This document shows, in pieces, positions 44,211 through 55,878 of a stretch of DNA of 64,000 bases. The stretch's first letter is position 1. The number at the start of each line of letters is the position of its first letter. The notes under the pieces are model-generated. The model did not search any database, had not been told where the DNA came from, and worked only from the letters and a program-made list of their open reading frames with translations. Origin of the DNA: Curvularia sp. ZM96 (lineage: Eukaryota; Ascomycota; Dothideomycetes; Pleosporales; Pleosporaceae). The stretch covers positions 248,001 through 312,000 of the forward strand of contig JAJGBQ010000008.1 of assembly GCA_022457065.1 (NCBI GenBank), given 5' to 3'. The translations under genes were made by a program, and so were the position numbers.

Positions 44211-45177
44211 CTTTAAACACCCTCACAATAAGCGACATTGCTATAGACACCCCAGACGCTTCCTAGACCAGAGGATCATCTATTCGTAGTAACAAGCCTA
44301 ACTTGTACTATAGCGACCGCAACAAGCTAGAAGCTTAGCTCCTCCAGGTTAACCGCTTCTTCTACCTTTAAGGCGACTGGATTAACGACAACTTGTTACG
44401 AACCTGAAGGAAGGAGGCACGGCGGTTAAGTTAAGGAACATCGACGCCCAGTCGATGGAGCCATATGTAACGCGGGGTCAGTGTCACGTGACCTCCTCGG
44501 ACTCCTATGCACGAGGAAGGGTCTTGGCAGACTTCTCGTACATAAGCTACAAAGGAAAGCTCCTCGTACATAAGCCACCGAGTAATCCTCGGACTTCTCT
44601 AACCGAGGGCTACGAGCATCATAGGTATATAGGAATAGGCATTAAGCCCTTATGGCTCGATGTGTTTAACTTAAGTTACGAGTACAAGTACAATATAAGA
44701 GTTACTTGTAGAGACACTGTTTATATCACCCTGTTGCTTCATCCGCGAAAACTAACCTCAGAGTCTTGACACTAGAAGTCTTATATTACTTCCACTCAAG
44801 ATCCACTCTTAACACAACTACAAAACCGTCTTGGCTACTACCTATCTCTAAGGTAACGTAGAAAAATAGGCTAATCTAATTATCTAACGCTACATAGACG
44901 ACGACATTAACGACGACGCCAACGTTGACTTAGTCAACGATTAGGACGCCTTCAAGGCACTAATAAGACAGAACTTCTCACCCTTTAAGAAATTAGTTTT
45001 AGCCGAACAAAAAATCCAGGTCTTACGCCAAACTAAATCTACTACCGACTACACGACCCTATTCTAGCAGTATGCCACTAAGCTTAATTAGGATAACAAC
45101 GCTCTTATGCGCATATACTAATAGGGCCTTAAACCCTCTATACGTATTAAACTTATACGAACTAGAACCTCTATCAC
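44211..45177 (+). pseudogene. Gypsy-type gag remnant, 5' part
   Basis: Conceptual translation with stops gives KPNLYYSDRNKLEA, RFFYL-GDWINDN, then, after the solo LTR, KTVLATTYL, QNFSPFKKLVLAEQKIQVLR and RIKLIRTRTSIT, the pattern of a fungal Gypsy gag. TAG stops replace Trp/Gln codons (RIP). It is interrupted by the solo LTR at 44394-44814 and by LINE copy 2 at 45178, and continues at 50886. Confidence 0.75.
44394..44814 (+). mobile_element. Solo LTR inserted in gag, TSD CAACT
   Basis: 421 bp starting TGTTACGAACCTGA and ending CTTAACA (TG...CA), flanked by the 5-bp direct repeat CAACT (44389-44393 and 44815-44819). Removal joins the gag frame (INDN to YKTV). The LTR itself has few TA-type changes, so it is younger than the gag it sits in. 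It is related to, but not the same as, the LTR at 40352-44210. Confidence 0.88.
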
Positions 45178-45374
45178 CTCACCAACTTCGATTTTTTCAG
45201 AATAGGTGTAATTTTAGTCAAATATATACAAAGAGATCCTAAGAAATCGATTAAAACCACTCGTATAACGTGCACTCTACGCGCTGTAGAGCTAGAAGCT
45301 ATAGAAGTAGTGCATTTTAGACACGTCTCACGCTTGACAAAAAAACACACAGACCACGCGGATTACTAAGCAAA

Positions 45375-46829
45375 ATGCCGCCAGACAGCGATACTATCGA
45401 CGTCGAGCTACCAAGGACGAGGCAGGAGATAGTAGAGCTAGAAGGACAGATCCAGAATAAGATAGAAATGGAAACTACGCAGCCTGCTACCCCTACTCAA
45501 AATCTAGAAACCTCTAGTATATTCGAGATACCTATTCCACCACTAAATAAAAGACAAGCAAACTTCTCGCCAGAGAAGACTCGCACTCACGGACGCACTA
45601 GAAGTAGCTTCTCTCCTTTTATTGGCTCAACACTGAGAAATCCTTTCTCTAGCCAGAATAAGACGCCTAAGGCGACGACAGTAGAAGAGGCCCTTGAGAT
45701 AGCTAGAAATCTAGTAATCCAAGCAGCTAACCTTGCTGAAAACAACCCTACCCAACAGACTAGCCTACTTAATCTAGTAGAAGTCTTCAGAGACTATACT
45801 GAGACAGGGAGAGTCAGTAAAAAGAACTCGGCAATTCTAGGAGATCAGATCTCCTCACTTTCAAATGTCTCAAAGGAGCTCAGAGATAAAGTTCGTCGTC
45901 TCGATAGGCCTACTACTACAAGACCAAACCAGCAGGGAAATAGTCAGACAGCTGCTCTACCGCAGCCTGTCTCATACGCTGCAACTGCTGCAGCAGCAGT
46001 AAATAAGGAGCAACAGTGGACTACTGTGCAGAAGAAAACACCTCAAAAGGCTAAGCCTAGCCTAAAGGAGAGACAACTAGTCCTAGTCAACCAAGGATCC
46101 CCTGCTGCCTTTGACGCACTAAGGCTAAGAAACGCCTTTAACCAAGCCTTTACCTCTAAAGGAGGTGTACAGTCGCCTGTAGTCGCGTCAGTGACTATAT
46201 CATCAAAGGGGAATAAAGTAGTTACTACCACGCCTTCCTTCACAGCCAAGTACCTGCTAGAAAACCAGAGGATATGGAAGGATCTAGTAGCCTTTAAGAC
46301 AGCGCAGCCTATTACCTCATGGTATAAAGTAGTTATCCACAAGCTACCAACGAACCACAGCCTAGAGATAATTAAGGAGGAAATCGAGACCTTTAATAAA
46401 GGCCTAAAGGTAGTAGGCACTCCTTTCTGGCTCACCCCCGAGTCTAAGAGAGAACAGCAGAGCTACGGCTCCGCCTGCGTCGCCTTTGCGACTGAAGAGG
46501 AGGCTCTTAAGGCTATTAGAGGAAAGCTCTATATTCTAGGAGAGAGCCTTAGAGCAGAGAAGCTACGAGTTATTAACAACTCAAAGCAGTGCTCTAAATG
46601 CCAAGGCTTTGGCCACCTAGAGGCTAGGTGCTCGAAAATAGCCTGTCAGATCTGTAGTGAGGCTCACCACACTAGCCTACACAAATGCAAGTCTTGCCCT
46701 GCAAAAGGTAAAGCCTGCGTACACACTATTTTTAAGTGTAGTAACTGTAGTAAACCTCACGCAGCTAATAGCCATGACTATGAGATCCTACAAGCTAGGA
46801 CTTCTAGGACTACTACCTCTTCTAACTAG
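45375..46829 (+). CDS. LINE ORF1 protein, intact reading frame
   Basis: 484 codons from ATG 45375 (MPPDSDTIDV). It has a low-complexity N-terminal half and a central region with SVEEALEIARNLV-type helices. The folded C-terminal half includes PITSWYKVVIHKLPTNHSLE and FWLTPESKRE and ends in CCHC knuckles (CSKCQGFGHLEARC, CQICSEAHHTSLHKC and a further CSNCSKPHAANSH). It would bind element RNA. The frame survives although ORF2 of the same copy is full of stops. The stop TAG is followed after one base by the ORF2 ATG. Confidence 0.85.
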   Translation: MPPDSDTIDVELPRTRQEIVELEGQIQNKIEMETTQPATPTQNLETSSIFEIPIPPLNKRQANFSPEKTRTHGRTRSSFSPFIGSTLRNPFSSQNKTPKATTVEEALEIARNLVIQAANLAENNPTQQTSLLNLVEVFRDYTETGRVSKKNSAILGDQISSLSNVSKELRDKVRRLDRPTTTRPNQQGNSQTAALPQPVSYAATAAAAVNKEQQWTTVQKKTPQKAKPSLKERQLVLVNQGSPAAFDALRLRNAFNQAFTSKGGVQSPVVASVTISSKGNKVVTTTPSFTAKYLLENQRIWKDLVAFKTAQPITSWYKVVIHKLPTNHSLEIIKEEIETFNKGLKVVGTPFWLTPESKREQQSYGSACVAFATEEEALKAIRGKLYILGESLRAEKLRVINNSKQCSKCQGFGHLEARCSKIACQICSEAHHTSLHKCKSCPAKGKACVHTIFKCSNCSKPHAANSHDYEILQARTSRTTTSSN

Positions 46830-46830
46830 A

Positions 46831-49800
46831 ATGTTAAAGGTCCTACAAATAAATGTTAATAGAAGTAGTCCTGCTACCGAGAGCGCGCTAGATCTAGCTG
46901 TCAAAGTAGACGCCAAAATCGTCGCAGTACAGGAGCCCTGGCTACTCAAGGGATCCTCGTACGCAAATACTAGATCTATCGCTCACCAGGACTTTACTTA
47001 GATACTACCCGCCCTAGAGGATAGCTCCTTAAGGCCTAGAGTACTCTTCTATATTAGAAAAGACCTAGAAGTAGAGGTTAATCCTTTTATTAGCGACGAT
47101 AACGATTTTCTAGCTATTAAGATACTAGCCACTACTTCTAGCTTCTATATCTATAACATTTATAACGAGAAAAGCCTTCTAGAAGGGCTTAACCAGACGA
47201 CAATACAGAGGCGCCTCCTACAGGAGACCCTACAGCCTCACTCAATCGTTCTAGGAGATTTCAACACCCACCATCCTAGATGGAGCCTAGAAGATCGCAG
47301 CCCTAGTACACTAGCAGAGGACCTAGTAGAGTGGATAGACGCGCAAAATCTCGCTCTACTAAATACTCTAGGGGCAGGCACCTTCTTTAGAGCTCACATG
47401 CGGAAAGAAAGCGTATTAGACCTTACTTTTGCAACAAATAATATAGCTGCTAGTATCTAGGACTGGCAGACTATACCCGAAGTAGAGTCTGACCACTACG
47501 CTATACTATTTAGTATCTACTCGTCGAGCCAGCTGCCTAGCTAGCCAAAACGGTATAATACTAAACAAACAGACTGGACGATCTTCAAGGAGACGCTAGA
47601 AAAGGAGACTAAAGCGCTAGGTCTAGAGGAGCGACTGTTAACACTACCTCCTTGCTCGAACTACACCTCAAGAAAGCTTATCCTAGGACAAAATATCCCT
47701 CTAGAAACTAAGCTAGACAAGCTAGGAGAGGACCTCACGAAGGCTATACAGAACGCGCTAGAAAAGTCAACTCCGCTAGTTAATCAAAAGCTAAAGCCAA
47801 AGCCTTGGTGGACGAGCGAGCTAGATAGCTGTAAGCGAGACTTAAGTAGGGCCTATAGAGCCTACAAGAAGGAGGCAGAAAAGGAAAACAACAGCTCCCT
47901 CTACTAGTGGAAACGAGAGTATCTCTGCACGAAAAATAGATACCTGAGAGCTATTCGACGAGCTAAACAAGGCCACTAGGAGGCCTTCCTTTAAAAAGAC
48001 TCGCCCAAGGAGATCTTTAAAGCTCTAGCATATACAAAAGACAACCTTAGCAACCGAATACCTAGAATTAAAGGCCAGGAATCGTTTACTAAGAAATGCA
48101 AGGCTTTTAGAGAGGATCTCTTTCCTCCGCTTCCTACGACAGCTACACCCTCCTTCTACACCTATAGAGGAGACAGCAAGTGGACCTGGCCTGCTCTAAC
48201 AGAGGACGAGCTCTTCTTCGCCTGCTCTAAAATGAAGGCTACCTCACCAGGGCCTGATCTAATTAGCCAGGAGGTGATCCAAAAGGCCTTCCTAGCGCAG
48301 CCAGAAGCTCTATTCAAGATATACTCTACTCTCTTCAATCTAGGCTATCACCCAAGGTGCTAGAGAAAAGCAAAAGGAGTAATCTTGAAAAAGCTAGGCA
48401 AGCCTGACTACTCGATCCCAAAAGCCTATAGAGTAATCTCACTTCTAAACTGCCTAGGCAAAGTACTAGAAAGGCTAGTAGCTAGGAGACTAGGCGCACT
48501 AGCGGAAACAACAGATCTACTCCATCCCTCTCAACTAGGAGGAAGACTCAAGAAATCCGCTATTGACGCTGCGCTACTCTTCTATAATAACATACAGCAG
48601 CAGAAAAGAAAGCAGAAAGTTACTACTACAATCTTTCTTGATATTAAAGGAGCCTTCGATCACGTCTCAAAAAACAAGCTCCTAGAAGTTATGAGATCTC
48701 AAGGCCTGCCCTGCTGTCTACTAGCCTAGACAAAGTCTTTTCTAGAGGAGAGAGTACTAGAACTGTCCTTTGACGGACAGAGTGAAGAGCCGCAGGAGAT
48801 CTCGACAGGAACACCTCAAGGAAGCCCAGCCTCACCTATCCTGTTTCTGATCTACTCGAAGCCGCTATTTGAGGTGATTCAGACTAGTGCGAATATCTAC
48901 TCCTTCTCCTATATAGACGACCTCCAGATCTCTATATCATCTTCGTCAGTAAGGAAGAATATCAAGCTACTAGAAAAGGAGATTGAGAACCTCTTTAGAC
49001 TAGCAGAAGAGTCAGCTATCCAATTCGACAGCTCAAAGACTAAACTAGTAAACTGGACACGATCTATAAAAGATCAAAGTAGAGTACTTACTCTACCTAC
49101 TCAAGAAACAGTACAGTCTAAGGAGCTAGTTAGATGGCTAGGCATCTACTTCGATAGCAGCCTTAAGTTCAAGCACCATAGCCTTATTAGAAACTAGCAG
49201 GCTAGTGCAGCCTTTCACCGCCTTAGCAGGCTAGCCAACTCAAATAAAGGCCTTTCGCCTAGAGCAGTACGACAGCTCTATCTAGCCTGCGTCACTAGCG
49301 TAGCTGACTATGGCTGTCAAATCTTCTAGAAGGAGCAGCAGACAGCACTCAACCAGAGGCAGAAGCTGCAGAACCAAGCCTGCAAAAAAATTCTAGGATC
49401 ATTTAGAACCTCACCTGCTATACCTAGCGAGGTAGAGGCAGCTCTATACCCTCCTAAAGTTAGACTTAACAACGCCCTACGACAGTACGCCTTTAGAGCA
49501 AGAAAGCTAGCTCCTAGCCACCCTCTGAATATTGCTATTACTAGCAATCAAGGAAAGCAGCTAGAGCGTATCACTAGATCTATCTCAACAGCCCTATCTA
49601 CAGATAGCGAGAAGATTCAGCACTACGCCTCTATGCCCTAGAGCTCAAAAACACCCTACAAGACGAATATATCTAAGAAGTTAAAAGAAATCGAAGCAAA
49701 AGAGCATAAGGAACTACTAGAAGACAAATATCGCCTCTCTATCTACTCAGACGCCTCAGCTACAAGCAAAGGCAAGAGTATAGGAGTAGGAGTAGCTTTC

Positions 49801-50640
49801 TACAAAGGAGCTAGCCTCATAGCTCAGGAGCAAGTGAATATAGGGTACAACCAGCTAGTCTACAACGGAGAGCTAGAGGGTATTACCCTAGGCCTAGAGA
49901 AAGCTATCGATCTAGTAGAGGATTGTCTAGAAGTTAGAGTATATGCAGATAACCAGGCTGCAATATTTAGACTAACGACTACTTCTAATAACCCAGGACA
50001 AGAGTGGCAACTTAGATGTATAAGAGCAGCTAAGAAACTTAAGAAAAAAGGCCTAACACCCGCGATCTACTAGGTGCCTGGCCACCAGGGTGTTATAGGA
50101 AACGAGAAAGCAGACGCGCTAGCAAAGGAGGCGACAAAGCTAGATCCTAGCTCTAGTAGGACGAGTCTAGCTGTAATAGGCACACGAATAAAACAGCTAG
50201 GCGAGCGAGAGTGGCTCAGCTATCTAGAACAATATAGGAGGAAGGCTATTGCCCTCAACTCTACTACTTATGCTGCAAGGTATAAGTGGAAGACTAGGAA
50301 GCAGATTGCCACTCCTCCTCTTACTAGTAGAGAAGTCTCTAGCGCCTTCTTTCAACTTAAGCTAGGCCACTATTACCTAAGAGACTTTCTCTTTAAGCGA
50401 GACAAAGTAGACTCTAAAGTTTGCCCCTGCAACTATAGAGCTACTCAAGATCCTGCCCATATCCTCCTTAGCTGTACGCTATATAAGGAGGCTAGGATAA
50501 AGATGCAGGAGGCGAGCAAGGACCCCCTATCGCTAGCCTTCCTGCTAAACACGAGCGTAGGCATACAGGCTACTATCGCCTTTATTAAGGAAACTAGGGC
50601 TGCAACACAGGCCTGGCACAAAGGAAACCTCGAGAACTAG
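46831..50640 (+). pseudogene. LINE ORF2 with multiple RIP-type TAG stops
   Basis: Collinear with ORF2 of copy 1: endonuclease (LQINVNRS, VQEPW, GDFNTHHPRW), RT (TPQGSPASPILF, SYIDDLQIS), RNase H (YSDASATSKG, YADNQAAI, GHQGVIGNEKADALAK) and the C-terminal cysteine cluster. TAG stops sit at former Gln or Trp codons, for example near 46999 (Gln), 47458 (Gln), 48361 (Trp), 48727 (Trp) and 50071 (Trp). I saw no frameshift. It is non-functional. Confidence 0.88.
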
Positions 50641-50885
50641 GGCAACACCTATACTAGGTGGCCTCGCCCTACACCCACCCTACCTCTCTCTTTTACCCGC
50701 AAGACCCCCCACTACCTCCCTCTACACTAGGCTGCGAGCCTCACCTCGATTTAGATAGCACCCTCACCCACCTACACTAGATTGACAACACTACGTAGTT
50801 ACCTGTAGGCTTATAGCTTACACGTCTTATATAGCCTTTGGGCTGAGAAAGGACGTTAAACCATAATAATAATAATAATAATAAT

Positions 50886-51676
50886 AGAACCTCTATCACT
50901 AATCTTAGCGAACTCTAAACTAAAGCTATTAGACTTAACAACAAATTATATAAACTAGCCTTAGAAGAACGACGCTATTAGCAGAAAATACGCAACTATA
51001 ACAAGAACGACCGGCCACGACAACACCATAACTAGCGTTCTAACCCTAACACGGGGAAATAGCGAAGCTATACTCCTAGGACCCTAGGAGCCTACTATAG
51101 ATACAGTATAGAACTAATACACCTCGACAACCTTAACAAAGACAAAGGGCCAGGAAAGAATAACAAAAAACGACCTAAGAAGACGTTTAATTACTATAAG
51201 TATGGCAAGAAAGACTACATAGCACGAGATTACCAAAGCATAGATACGAACAAGGTTAAGCGATAGCTTAATATAATAAGAAGGAAATTAGAACTCGACG
51301 ATAATAAGAAATAGAACATTATTACCCAACCAACGCTAACCGCACCTAAAGGAGAAGAGAAACTTCTTAAGAGATTTAAAGACATTACCCTCACAGCTCT
51401 AGAAACATCTAATAAGGAGGACGAACCTCTAAGCGATAAGGCATACGAGACACCTAAGGAAGTAGAAGAACCTCAGACGCCTAAGACTAAGTACTAGAAG
51501 ATAGCTAGCTTTAAGGAGAAGTATCGACTAGCCACACTAGCACGATTACCTAGCCGAGATAACACGTACTACGTAGAAACCTAGATTTAGAAATTATACA
51601 AAATACTTAAATAGGAGCATACTACCTATAACTATACGAAACTAAGTATACTACTTTAGATGTACTATAACCTATA
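50886..51676 (+). pseudogene. Gypsy-type gag remnant, 3' part
   Basis: Continues the gag frame after the LINE. It includes LNNKLYKLALEERRY and a decayed CCHC knuckle near 51195-51230 reading YKYGKKDYIARDY, where the expected cysteines and histidine have become tyrosines by C-to-T type changes. An acidic tail follows and then the hAT terminus at 51677. No pol region is present, so the element was truncated before or during hAT insertion. Confidence 0.7.
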
Positions 51677-51759
51677 TAGGCTGGCAAATGGGTATAGGGT
51701 ACCCAGCGTGGGTAGGGGTAGGGTTAGGAGGTTGCTTAGCGTGGGTAGGTGTAGGGGTG

Positions 51760-51887
51760 GGGTTACTAAAAGTTGGGTGAAGGTAGGGGCGGGGTTGCTA
51801 AAAGTCGGGTGAAGGTAGGGGCGGGGTTGCTAAAAGTCGGGTGAAGGTAGGGGCGGGGTTGCTAAAAGTTAGGTAAAGGTAGGGGTG
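51760..51887 (+). repeat. Minisatellite, 32-bp unit x4, in the hAT left end
   Basis: Four head-to-tail 32-bp copies (51760, 51792, 51824 and 51856) built on GGGTTGCTAAAAGTCGGG and TGAAGGTAGGGGCG. Units 2 and 3 are identical; units 1 and 4 differ at a few positions. It is part of the subterminal G-rich region of the hAT element. Confidence 0.8.
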
Positions 51888-52099
51888 GGTCGCATAGACC
51901 GCGGGTATAGTTAGGTATAGAGTACCTAGATAGGTACCTATAAAACATAGTTTATAATATTACAATATAGTTACTATAACTATAGTTAGCATACTCTAGG
52001 TATAGGTATAGAATAAGCTAGAAAATATAAGCTAGCTGTTAGTGTAGAGAGGCGTATATATTAAAATTAAGCTAAGTAGGCTTAGATTAATTACAGTTA

Positions 52100-55000
52100 G
52101 GTATCACGGTAGCGCGTAGGGCGTACGCGCTTTCGTGGAGGAAGTTGTAACTGATCTTCTATCATATCCACCTTCTCTACAGCCCCTAAAACCTTCTTAT
52201 TCTTACTCTCTAAGTCTTTAACGTTAGCTAGAAGCTTAAATAGATTACTAACTTCATTATATAGTACTCTATCGTCCTCTAAGTCCGTATTAGTAGAACT
52301 AATATAGTTATCTACCTCTTAAGAAATTAAATGTTTAAGAATTAGAATCTACCTAATCTTTTAAGTAGTAAGATGATGCCGTTGATTACTAATCACATCT
52401 TTGGTAATGTTAAAAACGCGCTCTACACCTACTTAAGCGATTGGTATCGCTAAGATATCCTTTGCAACCTAAGCAAGGTGAGAATATGAAGCCTTACTAG
52501 CCTTCTACTAGCTAAGTAAATTAAAAGATTCACTCGGTAATACACAGGCACTACTAAGGTACGACTCTCCTTCCTAGTATGTAATCCCTTTGCCCTCTTT
52601 AGTCTCTTAAGTAGAAGAAGATTGGTTTGAGCTAGAGAGTCCGCTTAGTTAAGATTGAAGTAAAGAGGGCCTTCGAAACTACTCGTTACTTTGTGATCGT
52701 CGAGAATATAGTCCTAGAGTTGAATCTACATAGCCTTCGCTATTATAGCAAGCTAGATAGTTAAGGAATTGTTGGCGGTAGATGTGCTTGTCTTAGTTAT
52801 CCTATGTGTTATCCTAGATATTCTATTAGAATCTAGCTGTAATAAATAGCTGTGATAGCTATACCTCGTAGGTAGTGAGCTTTTAGGTGGGGTCAAGGAT
52901 TGTTACGCAATTAAATAAGAACCCTCGCTCTTTATTGGTTTTTGAGTAGTATTTACTTAGCTTTGCTCGGCCTTTTTTAGCTATAGCTTTCACTACCTCT
53001 AGCCACTTAGCGTTGTTCTAATTCTCTGAAGCTTCTCCTAGGTCTTCTGTCATCTAATCTAGGAAATCGAATAGTCGATTATACATTAGCTAGATATATA
53101 GAATCTAGAGCTTCTAGTTCTCGCTAAGAGACATAGTAGTAGTCTTGAAATAACGCAGCATCTAAGTAATTATCTTAAGATGAGTCTACTTCTATGCTAA
53201 TAGCCGCAGTCGTTTAAGGTCACGTGAATCTATGTCTGTAATGCTATTGATCTCTAAAAAGCTATCTATATAGGTGGAAGCCTTTAGCGTAATTTCTTCT
53301 TTAAGCTATTTATTAATATACCGCTAAAGCTTAACTGCACGCTCGCACATATTGTATATTGAATTCTATCGTGTTCTTATATCGCGTATAACTAAGAGGC
53401 GCTGTTTTGGTGGTAGGTACGATTGTGTAGCAAGAAATCGCTTAAATCGCTAGGTTGACGAATTAATAGCGATGTATATTGCCCGAAGCTTAGTATTAGT
53501 AAGTATATTATAATTATCTATAATAAAAGCGTACATGCCTTACGGAGCGAGTTGGGAACTAATATTTAGGGTCGAATCTTGTTGACCTAGCACCTCTGCA
53601 AGCCTTGCCTAGTATTATTCTTAGCGGAAGGCGCTAGCCTTAAGTGCTGGATGATATCTTAAACAACAAGGTTGATAATATAGGCGAGGCATAGGATAGT
53701 GTTTTTACTTAGGCTCTAACTAATACTTTCTTCTTGTAGCCTTATTTAGACAGCTTAGGTAAGCGTACTATTATTACTAGCGTTATCGCAGGTAATAGCT
53801 AGAAGGCGTCGCTAAGTCCCCGTGCTTAAAAGAACCCTGAATACCTCTTCTGCCATAGAAGTTCTAGTATGTTTGCCGCGTATAGGGATGAAGTCTAGAA
53901 GCTTCTCTTTAAGTTGCCAGTGCGTATTAATATAGTATCTCTTGATTACTAGAAAGCTAAGGTGATTATTAGCTAACTAAGCATCTAGTATAATTAATAT
54001 CTTCGTTCCTTGGCCAAGATCGTTAAGAAGTTCAGCTGAAGCTTTCTTAAACTAGTGTTAGAAAATCGATTCGAATTTATAACGGCTAACGACCACAGTA
54101 CTAGGCTAGAGAAATTAGAGAAATCGTTAGAACGATGGCCGCTTAACTGTTTGGAATAACTAGCAGTTATCAACTACTACCCTTACAAGTTCCTTCTCAA
54201 GGGCCTCTAAGGAGTAGGTTAGTATTAGGCGAGGTATATTAGTTATTAGTAGTAGGATAGTTTAGCGAAGAAAGTTTAATAGCTAATCGTGTACAGGAGA
54301 AGAAACAAGCTAGCAGGATTGCGTTTTAAGATAATTATAGAGATGCTTTATACTAATGCCTTTAGGTGTTAGGTACTAGAGTGCGTAGCTACAGTTAAGA
54401 CAGAAAATATATAGGTAACCGCTAGAAGCGTCTACAGCCTCTCTAAAAGTAATCTAGATATGGCCTGTGCGACTACTAGAGCCCTACCGTAGATCTCGGG
54501 TTAAGGGGTCTTTTGCCTATAGTGTTCGGCTCCACTACTCCTTCTATGTAGAAAGGATCTTATTCTTCTCATCACTCTCCTTAATACCTATAGCTAGATA
54601 TTAAACTAACAAAAAGGTTGTTCTATCACCACCCTTAGCTAGGTAAGGAGCACTTATCTTTAATAGTTCGAGTACTTCTAGAAGTCTTAAAGGCAACTTA
54701 GTCATAGTATAAGGATAGGCATAGAGCGTTCGTGACAAAAGGCTATAATAACTAGAAGTGATTCTCTCAAGTGTATATAGAAATGGTTAATTGTACGAAG
54801 TAAAGGCTGCTAAAGCTACAACCTCTTACTATTACTAAGATCTATATAGTGCATAAAAAGTAAATACACCCCTCGTGGTTGTCTTCTAGTAATTAGGTTA
54901 TAGAATATCTATAACACAGCTACTATTCTAGACCTATATAAACTATAGTACACGTAGCGAAAGAAAGTTTAGCCTTAGACGATTAGTATATAATTCTTAG

Positions 55001-55100
55001 CTATAATAACTACTAGTAGATCCCTAGTGTGTAAATAAGCTACCTACACGTCATCTTCTAATCATTCGTTATAGGAAGATCCCTAGAAGTCGGTAACTTT
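52100..55100 (-). pseudogene. hAT transposase remnant
   Basis: Only pieces of the minus-strand frame can be read, the clearest being the dimerisation motif around 52390-52490 (ILAIPIA, VGVERVFN, SNQRHHLTT). The rest is broken by TAG/TAA and TA-rich. I cannot place the catalytic residues. Confidence 0.6.
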
Positions 55101-55267
55101 CTTAAGAGGAGGAGTAGCAACATTAGCCTTAACAGCTTCTAGCTCTTTTTCCCTCTTATATTCACCGTCTTTGCTACTATAGGCTTATAAAGACCTTCCC
55201 TACAACTTCTAAAGATATAGCCTATACTAATTTATAGAAGCATGCGTATAGAAGGTATATAAGAGGC

Positions 55268-55878
55268 CTAAGAAAAGTCTTTTTTAGTTAACTCGATATT
55301 TAGATCTCGTAACTCCACCGTATATTACTACATAGTAATTGTCATAGCTTTATTTTCTCTATATACACTTCGTCCCACACATATAGCGATCTTAGAGAGA
55401 CGAGAAAAGTCTTTTTTAGTACATCTGTTGGAGATATAAGCTACTCAGCTAATCTCTAGCAGAATCTAGGTGCTCGGGATCACACCCAGAATCTGTGATC
55501 AATCGATTACTAGAAGCTATTATGCTAATAGTATTCGATATCTATCTATGACGCTATAGATTACGCAAGCTACTACTTAATAGACAAGTCTAGACTCTAC
55601 TCTAACTAATATATATAGTAGTAGAATAGCTCGTAGATAGAAACAAGAGCAGTTTACATAGAGTCAATCGTACCTATCAACTCTCTCCTCTAGCACATCT
55701 TTCCTCTCTCTAGAATCTCTCGATCAAGCTGCCTCTGAGTCTACTACGGACAAGTAGAAGGCAGAGACCTCTACCTCTGAGTCGATAGTAGAACAAGCAG
55801 CCACTCTATATCTCAACAACATCTATATGTCTTTATAATCTAACCACTAATGGGTGTACTAAAAAAGTCTTTTTTAGT
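55268..55878. repeat. Cluster of 21-bp palindromes ACTAAAAAAGTCTTTTTTAGT
   Basis: Three copies at 55268-55288, 55400-55420 and 55858-55878. The last is the perfect consensus; the others differ by one to three bases. Five more variants lie at 63465-63868. Each is palindromic except for the centre base. Confidence 0.65.

Larger units (their letters stand above)
45178..50885 (+). mobile_element. Tad/I-like LINE retrotransposon, copy 2 (RIPped ORF2)
   Basis: 5.7 kb element inserted in the Gypsy gag, with the 14-bp target duplication AGAACCTCTATCAC at 45164-45177 and 50886-50899. It has a 5' UTR, intact ORF1, ORF2 with many TAG stops and a 3' UTR ending in (TAA)n. It is full-length and collinear with copy 1 (6487-12172). 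The target sequence itself belongs to gag, which proves the insertion order. Confidence 0.92.
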
